In this document: in pieces, positions 27,240 to 35,127 of the stretch
Position numbering within the stretch: the first letter of the stretch is position 1
Layout of the letters: the number at the start of each line of letters is the position of its first letter
DNA from: Caulobacter sp.
GTDB taxonomy: Bacteria; Pseudomonadota; Alphaproteobacteria; Caulobacterales; Caulobacteraceae
Assembly (NCBI GenBank): GCA_030645575.1
Contig: JAUSMJ010000026.1
Coordinates: forward strand, 18,993-82,992
Reading direction: 5' to 3'
Length of the DNA: 64,000 bases
Program-made: the position numbers and the translations under genes
The notes under the pieces: model-generated
The model's database searches: none
Told to the model about the DNA's origin: nothing
Seen by the model: only the letters and a program-made list of their open reading frames with translations

Positions 27240-28129
27240 GTTTCCGGCGCGGCGAGCAGGACCTCGACCGCCACCCCCGCCTCCGCCAGCGCCCGGATCT
27301 CGCGCGGGTCGATCGGGCCGGTGACCAGGCGAACCACCTGCCGCCCGGCCCTGGCCAGGGCGATCAGGTGCTCGGCCCCCGCGTCGCCCAGGGTCAGCCG
27401 GCCCGCGTCGCGGCGCGCCATGGCCAGGATGGCTGGTTCGACCCCGTCGGGAACGACCAGGCAGTCGGCCTCCGACAGCGCGCGCGCGGCGCGCAGGGTC
27501 AGCAGATCGGACGGCCCCTTGCCGGCGACGAACCGCACCAGGCCCCGGGGCTGGACGCCGCGAACCAGAGCCGCCTTCAACAGGGCCGAAGCGCGCTCCA
27601 TGTCGCCGTCGATGGCCGCCTGGGCCGTGGGACTGGAGAGGATTTCGCGCAGGAAAGTCCGGCGCATCGTCGGATCGGGCAGGGCCTCGCGCACCTCGTC
27701 CTGATGCTGGCGCAACAGGGCGGCGACCCGGCCCGAGCCTTCCGGAATCCGCGTCTCGATGGCGTTGCGGATCAGCGCGGCCAGCATCGGCGCGCCGCCG
27801 CCCGTGCCGACGGCGGCCACGACCTCGCCCCGGTCGATCAGGGCGGGGGTGAAGAAGTCCGACAGTTCGGGCCGATCGACGACATTGACCAGCGCCCGGG
27901 CCGCCCGGGCCGCGCCCGCCGCCGCCTGGACGAACAGGTCGTCCCCGGCGATGAAAGCCAGCACCGCGCCGGAATAGGCCCCCGCGAGAAAGGCCGACGG
28001 TCCCTCCAGCCGCACGACGTGCGCCGGCGAGCCCTCGAACAGGCGCGCCTTGGCATCGGCGGCCTCGCCGACGCCGGCGATAACCACCTTGCGGCCGGTC
28101 AGGGGGAAGAAGGCTGGAAAGGCGTCCAC
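27236..28129 (-). CDS. Siroheme-synthase-like protein: precorrin-2 dehydrogenase/ferrochelatase domain plus truncated SUMT domain
   Basis: 297 residues from GTG at 28129, with GGAGGGCCG directly before it; the track's ORF to 28405 runs through the MliC gene and is rejected. The N-terminal half (FPLTGRKVVIAGVGEAADAKARLFEG, VNVVDRPELSDFFTPALIDRGEVVAAVGTGGGAP, REILSSPTAQAAI) is the CysG-N/Met8p domain. The C-terminal ~100 residues (LVRFVAGKGPSDLLTLRAARALSEADCLVVPDG...LARAGRQVVRLVTGP...) match only the first half of the uroporphyrinogen-III methyltransferase domain and then stop. The SAM-binding GGDPFVFGRGGEE region of complete SUMT is reduced to GPIDPREI. The methyltransferase is probably inactive. 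Confidence 0.8.
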   Translation of the reverse strand: MDAFPAFFPLTGRKVVIAGVGEAADAKARLFEGSPAHVVRLEGPSAFLAGAYSGAVLAFIAGDDLFVQAAAGAARAARALVNVVDRPELSDFFTPALIDRGEVVAAVGTGGGAPMLAALIRNAIETRIPEGSGRVAALLRQHQDEVREALPDPTMRRTFLREILSSPTAQAAIDGDMERASALLKAALVRGVQPRGLVRFVAGKGPSDLLTLRAARALSEADCLVVPDGVEPAILAMARRDAGRLTLGDAGAEHLIALARAGRQVVRLVTGPIDPREIRALAEAGVAVEVLLAAPET

Positions 28130-28140
28130 CGGCCCTCCGC

Positions 28141-28452
28141 TCAGCCGACGCGGCAGTTGTTGTAGGGACCGCCAGGGAAGCCCGACAGCCTGGCGCTCTC
28201 GCCCTTGCCCCAGATCTCGTAGGCGCCGCTGGCGTAGCGCGCGCCGGAGGCGGCGGGCGCGTGCGGCAGGGCCTTGCTCACACCGCCGGCGGTCACCTTC
28301 GCCGTGTCGCCGGGCTGGTTCCAGGCCGCGGTGAACCCCTTGCCACCGTCGCAGCGATAGCGCAGCGGGCCGCTGTCCGTGCCGGGCGCGGGCGCGGTGG
28401 CGCAACCGGCGAGGGTCAGGCCCAGAGCGAGGATCAGGGACAGGCGGCGCAT
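28141..28452 (-). CDS. MliC-family lysozyme-inhibitor-like lipoprotein
   Basis: 103 residues with lipobox LTLAGC. The mature domain reads LRYRCDGGKGFTAAWN, ASGARYASGAYEIWGKGESARL and PYNNCRVG. The pattern of CD-G near the start, aSGaRY, a W-K-G block and a late Cys matches membrane-bound inhibitors of c-type lysozyme. It would sit on the inner face of the outer membrane and protect the wall from host or predator lysozyme. It overlaps the end of the cytochrome c gene by 19 bases. Confidence 0.85.
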   Translation of the reverse strand: MRRLSLILALGLTLAGCATAPAPGTDSGPLRYRCDGGKGFTAAWNQPGDTAKVTAGGVSKALPHAPAASGARYASGAYEIWGKGESARLSGFPGGPYNNCRVG

Positions 28453-28811
28453 GGACGTTCCTGGTTCAGGGTCTTCAGATAGTCGATGATCGCCGCCCGC
28501 GCCGCAGGTTGCGCCACACGGGCGAACATTCTGGTCCCGGCCGCGAATTCCGACGGGTTGGCGAGATAGGCGTCCAGGCTGGCGTCGGTCCAGGTTCCGC
28601 CCTTCCCTTTGAGTCCGGCGGAATAGGCGAAGCCGGGCGCGCCGGCGATCTTGCGGCCGGCGACGCCCTTGAGGCTCGGCGCACCCGGCGTATTGGCGCC
28701 GGTGATCGTGTGGCATCTTTTGCATCGGGCGTTGAAAAGCGCCTGGCCGTCCGCGGCGGCGGCGGGCAGGGCGGTCGCCAGGGTCAGGGCGGCGGCGAGG
28801 ACGAGGCGCAT
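28434..28811 (-). CDS. Periplasmic monohaem cytochrome c
   Basis: 125 residues. Signal peptide MRLVLAAALTLATALPAAAA; haem-binding CKRCH soon after; GAPSLKGVAGRKIA and a Met ligand candidate in GTRMFARV near residue 95-100; C-terminal helix AAIIDYLKTLNQ. Class I cytochrome c of the cytochrome c2/c550 type, an electron carrier in the periplasm. It is divergent from iorAB, whose product is a periplasmic-type aldehyde/isoquinoline oxidoreductase. Cytochrome c is a common electron acceptor for such enzymes, so a functional link is plausible but inferred. Confidence 0.92.
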   Translation of the reverse strand: MRLVLAAALTLATALPAAAADGQALFNARCKRCHTITGANTPGAPSLKGVAGRKIAGAPGFAYSAGLKGKGGTWTDASLDAYLANPSEFAAGTRMFARVAQPAARAAIIDYLKTLNQERPCAACP

Positions 28812-28879
28812 GGTCTGGTTCCGATCAGGGCGCCGCAGCCTAGACCGGACCGCGGAAAAATTCACTGGCGCGACTCCGC

Positions 28880-28894
28880 CTTAACAGCGTTAAG
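28880..28894. promoter_or_regulatory. Palindromic candidate operator between cytochrome c and iorA
   Basis: CTTAAC-AGC-GTTAAG, a perfect 6-3-6 inverted repeat, in the 150-bp divergent promoter region. It contains two TTAA elements but with five rather than seven bases between, so it is not a standard CtrA box. Confidence 0.45.
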
Positions 28895-28961
28895 ATAGGG
28901 TCGGCCACGAGACTTGCCAGACCGTGGCGAAAACCGAACGCGGACTGGGGAACGTTCACCA

Positions 28962-29432
28962 ATGGCCATAACGCTCGAAATCAACGGCAAGTCCGTCAGC
29001 ATCAAGGCTGCGGACGACACGCCCCTGCTGTGGGTGCTGCGCGACGAACTGGGTCTGACCGGCACGAAATATGGATGCGGCATCGCCCAGTGCGGCGCCT
29101 GCACGGTGCATATCGATGGCCAGCCGACCCGCTCGTGCCAGACGCCGGTCAGCGCCGTGGCCGGCATGAAGGTCACCACCATCGAGGGGCTCGGCGGCCA
29201 CCATCCCGTGCAGCAGGCCTGGGTCGCGGCCGACGTGCCGCAATGCGGCTACTGCCAGTCCGGTCAGATCATGAGCGCCGCCGCCCTGCTGGCGGAAAAG
29301 AAGCATCCGACCGACGCCGACATCGACGCGGCGATGAGCGGCAACATCTGTCGCTGCGGGACCTACCAGCGGATCCGGGCGGCCATCAAGGACGCGGCCG
29401 GCATCGCCACCGCCCTGTCGGCCAAGGCGTGA
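28962..29432 (+). CDS. iorA: Molybdenum hydroxylase small [2Fe-2S] subunit (isoquinoline 1-oxidoreductase alpha type)
   Basis: 156 residues. The N-terminal plant-type [2Fe-2S] domain has [17 protein letters not shown]...TRSC. The C-terminal all-helical [2Fe-2S] domain has [12 protein letters not shown] and [11 protein letters not shown]. These relay electrons from the molybdenum centre in the large subunit. [10 protein letters not shown] at 28962 is the family start; the track's upstream extension is not supported. It is followed 11 bases later by the large subunit. Confidence 0.95.
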   Translation: MAITLEINGKSVSIKAADDTPLLWVLRDELGLTGTKYGCGIAQCGACTVHIDGQPTRSCQTPVSAVAGMKVTTIEGLGGHHPVQQAWVAADVPQCGYCQSGQIMSAAALLAEKKHPTDADIDAAMSGNICRCGTYQRIRAAIKDAAGIATALSAKA

Positions 29433-29443
29433 GGGACATCGCC

Positions 29444-31615
29444 ATGACCGCGCACAGCAAGACCTTCGAACCCTCCCGCCGCGACCTGGTGGTCGGCGCC
29501 AGCCTGGTCGGCGGCGCCCTGCTGGTCGGCTGCTCGCCGGCCGATCTGCTCAGCATCGGCGGCAAGGTCGATGTCGGGGCCTTCGGGCCCTTCGTCAGGA
29601 TCGCCGCCGACGGGGCGGTGACGGTGATTTCCAAACACATCGAATTCGGCCAGGGCAATCACGCCGGCCTGGCGGCCATCGTCGCCGAGGAGCTGGACGC
29701 CGACTGGACCCGCGTCAGCGTCGAACAGGCCCCGGCCAACGCCAAGCTCTATTCCAACGCGGCCATGGGCGCCCAGGGCACGGGCGGCTCGACCGCCATC
29801 GCCAACAGCTGGGACCAGCTGCGCAAGGCCGGCGCCGGGGCCCGGGCGATGTTCGTCCAGGCCGCGGCCGGCAAGTGGAAGGTCCCCGCCGGCGAGCTGA
29901 CCGTCCGCGACAGCGTCGTCAGCCATGCGAAGAGCGGCAGGTCGGTCGGCTTCGGCGAGCTGCTGGCCGACGCGGCCAGGGTCAAGCCGCCCGAAAGCCC
30001 GGTTCTCAAGGATCCGAAGACCTTCACCCTGATCGGCACGGACCGGGTCCGCCGCAAGGACAGCCTGGTCAAGAGCACCGGGACGGCCCGCTACACCCAG
30101 GACGTCCAGGAGCCGGACATGCTGGTGGCGATGGTCGCCCACGCCCCGCGCTTCGGCGCGACGGTGAAGAGCTTCGACGCAACGGCGGCCAGGGCCGTTC
30201 CGGGCGTGTTCGATGTCTACGAGATCCCGACCGGCGTGGCCGTGACGGCCAGCAATACCTGGGCCGCCCGGCAGGGCCGCGAGGCCCTGAAGGTCGAGTG
30301 GGACGAGTCGAAGGCCGAAAAGCGCGGCTCCGACCAGATCATGGCCGAGTTCCGCGCCGCCGGCGCCGGCAAGGGCCCCAAGGATCTCAAGTGGGTACCC
30401 TTCGATTCGCACGGCGACGCCAGCAAGGCCGACGGCGAGGTGTTCGAGGCGACCTACGACTTCCCCTACCTGGCCCACGCGGCGATGGAGCCGATGAACG
30501 CCGTGGCCAGGGTCAAGGGCGCCAGCGTCAGCATGACGTTCGGCTCCCAGGCCCCGACCATCGACCAGCTCAACGCCGCCAAGATCGTCGGGACGTTGCC
30601 CGGCGCGGTGAAGATCGAGACCCTGTTCGCCGGCGGCTCGTTCGGTCGTCGGGCCAACTTCCAGTCGGACTACGCGGCCGAGTGCGTGCACATCGCCAAA
30701 AAGGTCGGCGGCGGCCGGCCGGTGAAGCTGGTCTGGACCCGCGAGGACGACATGCGGGCCGGCTATTTCCGCCCGATCGTGCACCATAACCTGCGCATCT
30801 CGCTCGACAAGGACGGCTATCCGGCCGTCTGGCGCCATCGCGTGGTCACCCAATCCCTGATGAAGGGATCGCCGATTCCCCAGAAGGGCGACCTGGACGC
30901 CACGGCCGTGGAAGGCGCGCTGGGCTCGCCCTACCTGAAGGCCACGCCGATCGTTGATGCCCAGCTGGCCCTGCCCGAGGTCGGCGTGCCGGTGCTGTGG
31001 TGGCGTTCGGTCGGGGCGACCCACACCGCCTTCGTCATGGAGCACACCATCGACCAGCTGGCCCGCAAGGCCGGCAAGGATCCGGTCGAATACCGCAAGG
31101 TGCTCTACGAACGGGCCGGCGCCAAACGACACCTGGCCGCCCTCAACCTCGCCCTCGAAAAGGCCGGCCCCGCCCCGGCCGGGCTGTCGCGCGGCGTGGC
31201 CGTCCACGAGTCCTTCGGCACCGTGGTCGCCGAGATCGCCGACGTCGAGATCGCCGACGGGGCGGAACCGCGCGTGCGCCGGGTGGTCACGGCCGTCGAG
31301 TGCGGCATCGCCATCTCGCCCAATCAGATCGCCGCCCAGATGGAAGGCGGCATCTGCTACGGCCTGTCGGCCGCCCTTTACGGCGAGGTGACGCTGAAGG
31401 ACGGAGTCGTCGAACAGACCAATTTCGACGGCTACCGCGTGCTGCGGATGAACGAGGCGCCGACGGTGGAGACTTACATCGTGCCGTCCGGCGCCGCGCC
31501 CTCGGGCATCGGAGAGCCCGGCACGCCGGTCATCGCCCCGGCCGTGGCCAACGCCCTGCTGGCCGCCGGCAAGCCGCCGACCTACCGGCTGCCGTTCGTG
31601 AAGACCGGTAGCTGA
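29444..31615 (+). CDS. iorB: Molybdenum hydroxylase large subunit (isoquinoline 1-oxidoreductase beta type), Tat-exported
   Basis: 723 residues from the ATG at 29444. The N-terminus PSRRDLVVGASLVGGALLVGC is a Tat leader (RRD) that may also be lipid-modified at Cys. The molybdopterin-binding parts include HIEFGQGNHAGLAAIVAEELD, GAQGTGGSTAIANSWDQLR, GGSFGRRANFQSDYAAE and the active-site glutamate stretch GIGEPGTPVIAPAVANAL. IorB-type enzymes oxidise N-heteroaromatics or aldehydes using MCD (cytosine dinucleotide) cofactor. The mocA gene next door supplies exactly this cofactor form and xdhC aids loading. Confidence 0.93.
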   Translation: MTAHSKTFEPSRRDLVVGASLVGGALLVGCSPADLLSIGGKVDVGAFGPFVRIAADGAVTVISKHIEFGQGNHAGLAAIVAEELDADWTRVSVEQAPANAKLYSNAAMGAQGTGGSTAIANSWDQLRKAGAGARAMFVQAAAGKWKVPAGELTVRDSVVSHAKSGRSVGFGELLADAARVKPPESPVLKDPKTFTLIGTDRVRRKDSLVKSTGTARYTQDVQEPDMLVAMVAHAPRFGATVKSFDATAARAVPGVFDVYEIPTGVAVTASNTWAARQGREALKVEWDESKAEKRGSDQIMAEFRAAGAGKGPKDLKWVPFDSHGDASKADGEVFEATYDFPYLAHAAMEPMNAVARVKGASVSMTFGSQAPTIDQLNAAKIVGTLPGAVKIETLFAGGSFGRRANFQSDYAAECVHIAKKVGGGRPVKLVWTREDDMRAGYFRPIVHHNLRISLDKDGYPAVWRHRVVTQSLMKGSPIPQKGDLDATAVEGALGSPYLKATPIVDAQLALPEVGVPVLWWRSVGATHTAFVMEHTIDQLARKAGKDPVEYRKVLYERAGAKRHLAALNLALEKAGPAPAGLSRGVAVHESFGTVVAEIADVEIADGAEPRVRRVVTAVECGIAISPNQIAAQMEGGICYGLSAALYGEVTLKDGVVEQTNFDGYRVLRMNEAPTVETYIVPSGAAPSGIGEPGTPVIAPAVANALLAAGKPPTYRLPFVKTGS

Positions 31616-31619
31616 CGGG

Positions 31620-31752
31620 GACAGGATTAGCTGTCCCTTGGGACTGCTTATCCTGTCTCTGTCACCGCATCGGGGGCAGGCTATCCAGTCCCAAGGGACA
31701 GGAAAGCCTGCCGTGACGGGACAAGCTGTCCCTTGGGACTGCTTGTCCCGTC
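31620..31752. repeat. Cluster of three REP-like hairpins (TT, AA, TT loop types)
   Basis: Three 38-bp hairpins fill the gap between the convergent iorB and mocA genes: 31620-31657, 31675-31712 and 31715-31752. Each has GTCCC-TT-GGGAC or GTCCC-AA-GGGAC at the tip and 18-base arms. All three have a T.T or A.A mismatch at the sixth pair from the loop, and hairpins 1 and 2 also at the tenth. Orientation alternates forward, reverse, forward, like a BIME. Relatives lie at 52391-52483. Confidence 0.93.
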
Positions 31753-31756
31753 GCTA

Positions 31757-32365
31757 TCACTCATCCACGTCGAACAGCACCCCATCGTCGTCGGTCGGGA
31801 CAAGCGCCAGGCCGTGGGTCATGGCGTTCAGCAGCCAGCCGGCGCCGCGATCGCCGGCCAGGGATCGCAGGGCCGGGAACAGCTCGGCCGAGAACAGCGC
31901 CGGATGCCCGCGCCGGCCATCGCACACGGGCGCCGCGGCCCGGGCGCCAGCTGCGAGAGCCTCCGCCAGCCTGGGCGCGACCTCATGCGGGATCCGCGGC
32001 ATGTCGCCCAGGAAGACGAAGACGCCGGTCGTGTCTGGCGGCAGGCTGGCGATCCCCATGCGCAGGGAGGCGCCCATGCCCTCGGCGTGCCGGGCGTTGT
32101 GCGCCAGATGCAGACGACCGGATTGGCCGGTCCTGTCGGCATAGCGGCTGGCGGCCGCGAGCACGGCCTGGTCCGCGCCCCAGACGACGGTCACCGACCG
32201 CACGGGCGCGGCGAAGGCGGCGGCCAGGGCGGCGTCCAGCAGCAGGCCCTCGCCCCAGGGCGCGGTCAGCTTGCCGCCGCCGAAGCGCGATCCCGCTCCG
32301 GCCGCCAGGACGATCGCTTCGAGCGCTCGATTTGCCTCAGCCCCTGTCGCCACGCTCGTCTCCAC
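31757..32365 (-). CDS. mocA: Molybdenum cofactor cytidylyltransferase (MocA/NTP-transferase family)
   Basis: 202 residues. The nucleotide-binding signature is [16 protein letters not shown]. Other blocks are [36 protein letters not shown] and a C-terminal GVLFDVDE, matching MocA/MobA-like enzymes that attach CMP to molybdopterin. MCD is the cofactor form used by IorB-type hydroxylases, which fits its position between iorAB and the moa operon. It is divergent from moaA with an 17-base gap between starts, so their promoters overlap. Confidence 0.92.
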   Translation of the reverse strand: METSVATGAEANRALEAIVLAAGAGSRFGGGKLTAPWGEGLLLDAALAAAFAAPVRSVTVVWGADQAVLAAASRYADRTGQSGRLHLAHNARHAEGMGASLRMGIASLPPDTTGVFVFLGDMPRIPHEVAPRLAEALAAGARAAAPVCDGRRGHPALFSAELFPALRSLAGDRGAGWLLNAMTHGLALVPTDDDGVLFDVDE

Positions 32366-32382
32366 CCTATTCTAGGGAGAGT

Positions 32383-33396
32383 ATGACGCTCCAGACCGCC
32401 CGTCCCGCCCTGATCGACGGCTTTGGCCGCACGGTGACCTATCTGCGGGTCTCGGTGACGGACCGCTGCGACCTGCGCTGCGTCTACTGCATGGCCGAGA
32501 AGATGGTCTTCCTGCCCAAGGCGCAGGTGCTGACGCTCGAGGAACTGGACCGGATCGCCAGCGCCTTCATCGGCCTGGGCGTGCGCAAGCTGCGGCTGAC
32601 CGGCGGCGAGCCGCTGGTGCGCAAGGGCTTCATGAGCCTGGTCGAGAGCCTGTCGCGACACCTGAGGTCTGGCGCGCTCGATGAACTGACCCTGACCACC
32701 AACGGCACACGGCTGGCCGAGTTCGCGGGCGACCTTGCGCGGCATGGCGTGAAGCGGGTCAACATCTCGATCGATACGCTCAAGCCCGACCTGTTCCGCA
32801 CCCTGACCCGCGGCGGCGACCTGGCCAAGGTCATCGCCGGGATCGAGGCGGCCCAGGCGGCGGGCATCGCGGTGAAGATCAACGCCGTGGCCCTGGCTCG
32901 CGACAACGCCGCCGAGATACCGGACCTGATCCAGTGGGCCCATGGCCGGGGCCTCGACATGACCCTGATCGAGGCCATGCCGCTGGGCGAGATCGAGGCC
33001 GACCGCACCGACCAGTTCCTGTCGCTCGAACAGGTCCGGCGTGAGCTCTCCAGCTACTGGACCCTGACCGACCTGCCGCTGAACACCGGAGGCCCGGCGC
33101 GCTATGTGCGCGTCGAGGAGACCGGCGGCCGGCTGGGGCTGATCACGCCGCTGAGCCACAATTTCTGCGAGGCCTGCAATCGCGTGCGGCTGACCTGCAC
33201 GGGCACGCTGCACACCTGCCTGGGCCGGGAGGACGCCAGCGATCTGCGGGCCGTGCTGCGCGCGGGCGCCAGCGACGCCGGCCTCGTCGAGGCGATCCGC
33301 CATGCCATCGACGCCAAGCCGCAAGGGCATGATTTCCAGATCGCGCGCGGCCAGGCGCCGGCGACGCGGCGCCACATGTCGACGACAGGGGGCTGA
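32383..33396 (+). CDS. moaA: GTP 3',8-cyclase MoaA (radical SAM)
   Basis: 337 residues from the ATG at 32383 (AGGGAGAGT before it). The radical-SAM cluster CDLRCVYC follows LRVSVTDR. Further landmarks are [19 protein letters not shown] and the second [4Fe-4S] site [11 protein letters not shown]...LHTC, which binds GTP. The C-terminus ends STTGG, the conserved di-glycine tail needed for activity. It makes 3',8-cyclo-GTP, the first step of Moco synthesis, with MoaC in the same operon. Confidence 0.98.
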   Translation: MTLQTARPALIDGFGRTVTYLRVSVTDRCDLRCVYCMAEKMVFLPKAQVLTLEELDRIASAFIGLGVRKLRLTGGEPLVRKGFMSLVESLSRHLRSGALDELTLTTNGTRLAEFAGDLARHGVKRVNISIDTLKPDLFRTLTRGGDLAKVIAGIEAAQAAGIAVKINAVALARDNAAEIPDLIQWAHGRGLDMTLIEAMPLGEIEADRTDQFLSLEQVRRELSSYWTLTDLPLNTGGPARYVRVEETGGRLGLITPLSHNFCEACNRVRLTCTGTLHTCLGREDASDLRAVLRAGASDAGLVEAIRHAIDAKPQGHDFQIARGQAPATRRHMSTTGG

Positions 33397-33397
33397 G

Positions 33398-33637
33398 ATG
33401 GCGCGGGTGCTGCTGTTTGGCCGTCTCGCCGACGTGGCCGGGTGGCGCGAACGGATGATCGAGGCCGACAGCCTTTCGGCGCTTCGGGTGGCGCTGGCGC
33501 GGGGCGACGGGGTGCTGGGCGAGGCGCTGGCCGGTCCCGGCGTCCAGGCGGCGATCGACAAGACCATCGTGCGCGGCGACGCCGCCCTGACCCCGGCCTC
33601 CGAGGTCGCCTTCCTCCCGCCGATGAGCGGCGGATGA
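33398..33637 (+). CDS. moaD: Molybdopterin synthase sulfur carrier subunit MoaD
   Basis: 79 residues of the ubiquitin-like MoaD fold: MARVLLFGRLADVAGWRE at the start, EVAFLPPMSGG at the end. The C-terminal Gly-Gly is thiocarboxylated and donates sulfur in molybdopterin synthase. The ATG at 33398 overlaps the moaA stop (TGAGATG) and the stop overlaps moaE, so the subunits are translationally coupled. The longer track ORF is a frame extension through moaA. Confidence 0.96.
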   Translation: MARVLLFGRLADVAGWRERMIEADSLSALRVALARGDGVLGEALAGPGVQAAIDKTIVRGDAALTPASEVAFLPPMSGG

Positions 33638-34083
33638 GCGTGGTGCTTCAGACCGAACCGTTCGAGCCCGGCGCCCTGCTGACGGCCTTCGCGGCCGGCC
33701 GCGCGGAGACCGGCGCCGTGGCCAGCTTCACCGGCCTTGCCCGGGCCGAGCAGGGGCGGGCGGTGGCGCTGGAACTGGAAGCCTGGCCCGGTTTCACCGA
33801 CATTGAAATCGCCCGCATCGGCGAGACCGCCGCCGCGCGCTGGGGCCTGCAGGACTGGCTGGTGGTGCATCGCACGGGGCCGATCGCTCCGGGCGAAGCG
33901 ATCGTCTTCGTGGCCACCGCCGCGTCGCACCGGCGCGAGGCGTTCGAGGCCTGCGACCATCTGATGGACTACCTCAAGAGCCGCGCGCCTTTCTGGAAGA
34001 AGGAACACGGTCCGGACGGCGCGCGCTGGATCGAACCGACCGATCGTGACAGGACGGATGCTGAACGTTGGGAGACCACATGA
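33634..34083 (+). CDS. moaE: Molybdopterin synthase catalytic subunit MoaE
   Basis: 149 residues. Family blocks: TGAVASFTGLAR, LELEAWPGFTDIEIARI, HRTGPIAPGEAIVFVATAASHRREAFEACDHLMDYLKSRAPFWKKE. The Lys in PFWKKE corresponds to the catalytic lysines of MoaE. With MoaD it converts cPMP into molybdopterin. The start overlaps the moaD stop (GGATGA). Confidence 0.97.
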   Translation: MSVVLQTEPFEPGALLTAFAAGRAETGAVASFTGLARAEQGRAVALELEAWPGFTDIEIARIGETAAARWGLQDWLVVHRTGPIAPGEAIVFVATAASHRREAFEACDHLMDYLKSRAPFWKKEHGPDGARWIEPTDRDRTDAERWETT

Positions 34084-34631
34084 CCTCGCCCTTCCCCATC
34101 GGCGGCCGGATCGATGAAAGCCTGGCCGTCAAGCCCGTGCGCGTCGCCGTGCTGACCGTCTCCGACACCCGCGACGAGGAGAGCGACACCTCCGGCCACC
34201 TGCTGGCCGAACGGGTGAAGTCGGCGGGCCATGAGCTGGCCGACAAGCGGGTGGTGCGCGACGACGTGGCCCAGATCCGCCAGCAGATCGAGGCCTGGGT
34301 CGCTTCGGGCTCGGTCGACGCCATCGTCTCGACCGGCGGCACCGGCCTGACCGGCCGCGACGTGACGCCCGAGGCCGTGCGGCCGCTGTTCGACAAGGAG
34401 ATCGACGGTTTCTCGGTGATCTTCCACCTGGTCAGCTACCAGTCGGTGGGTCTTTCCACGCTGCAGTCGCGGGCCCTGGCGGGGCTGGTGAAGGGGGTGT
34501 TCGTCTTCTGCCTGCCGGGATCGAACGGCGCGGTGAAGGACGGCTGGGACAAGGTCATCGCCGCCCAGCTCGACAGCCGTCACCGCCCCTGCAACATGGT
34601 CGAGCTGATGCCCCGACTCCTCGAGAAATAG
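34080..34631 (+). CDS. moaB: Molybdenum cofactor biosynthesis protein MoaB (MPT adenylyltransferase type)
   Basis: 183 residues from the ATG at 34080, overlapping the moaE stop and preceded by GGGAGACC. It has the MogA/MoaB signatures [59 protein letters not shown] and [14 protein letters not shown]. Such proteins adenylate molybdopterin before metal insertion by MoeA. No moeA gene was found in the window. Confidence 0.96.
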   Translation: MTSPFPIGGRIDESLAVKPVRVAVLTVSDTRDEESDTSGHLLAERVKSAGHELADKRVVRDDVAQIRQQIEAWVASGSVDAIVSTGGTGLTGRDVTPEAVRPLFDKEIDGFSVIFHLVSYQSVGLSTLQSRALAGLVKGVFVFCLPGSNGAVKDGWDKVIAAQLDSRHRPCNMVELMPRLLEK

Positions 34632-34644
34632 GGCTGCTGGAGTC

Positions 34645-35124
34645 ATGAGCAAGCTGACGCACATCGACGACCAGGGCCGCGCGCGGATGGTCGATGTCAC
34701 GGGCAAGCCGGACACGGTGCGCGAGGCGGTCGCCACGGGCCTGGTGCGCATGGACGCGGCCACCCGCGTCCTGGCCCTGTCGGGCGACGCCAAGAAGGGC
34801 GACGTGCGGGCCGTGGCCGAGATCGCCGGGGTGATGGCGGCCAAGAGGACGTCCGAGCTGATCCCGCTGTGCCATCCGCTGGCCCTGTCGAAGGTCGAGG
34901 TGTCGGTGACGCCGCACGACGCGGGCCTGGCCGTCGAGGCGCGGGTGAAGACCACCGGCCCGACCGGGGTGGAGATGGAAGCCCTGACCGCCGTCTCGGT
35001 CGCCTGCCTGACCCTCTACGACATGCTCAAGGCGGCCGACAAAGGCATGGTCATCGAGGCTGTCCGGCTGGAAGAGAAGACCGGCGGCAAGTCGGGCGAG
35101 TGGAAGCGGCTGCATACGCTTTGA
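34645..35124 (+). CDS. moaC: Cyclic pyranopterin monophosphate synthase MoaC
   Basis: 159 residues. Characteristic [53 protein letters not shown] and the active-site [41 protein letters not shown]. It rearranges 3',8-cyclo-GTP from MoaA into cPMP. Last gene of the moaA-D-E-B-C operon; it ends four bases before the stop of the convergent hipA gene. Confidence 0.98.
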   Translation: MSKLTHIDDQGRARMVDVTGKPDTVREAVATGLVRMDAATRVLALSGDAKKGDVRAVAEIAGVMAAKRTSELIPLCHPLALSKVEVSVTPHDAGLAVEARVKTTGPTGVEMEALTAVSVACLTLYDMLKAADKGMVIEAVRLEEKTGGKSGEWKRLHTL

Positions 35125-35127
35125 CGG

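Noticed and set aside
28882-28893. TTAA-N5-TTAA as a CtrA box upstream of iorA
   Set aside because: Spacing is five rather than seven; reported only as a generic palindrome.
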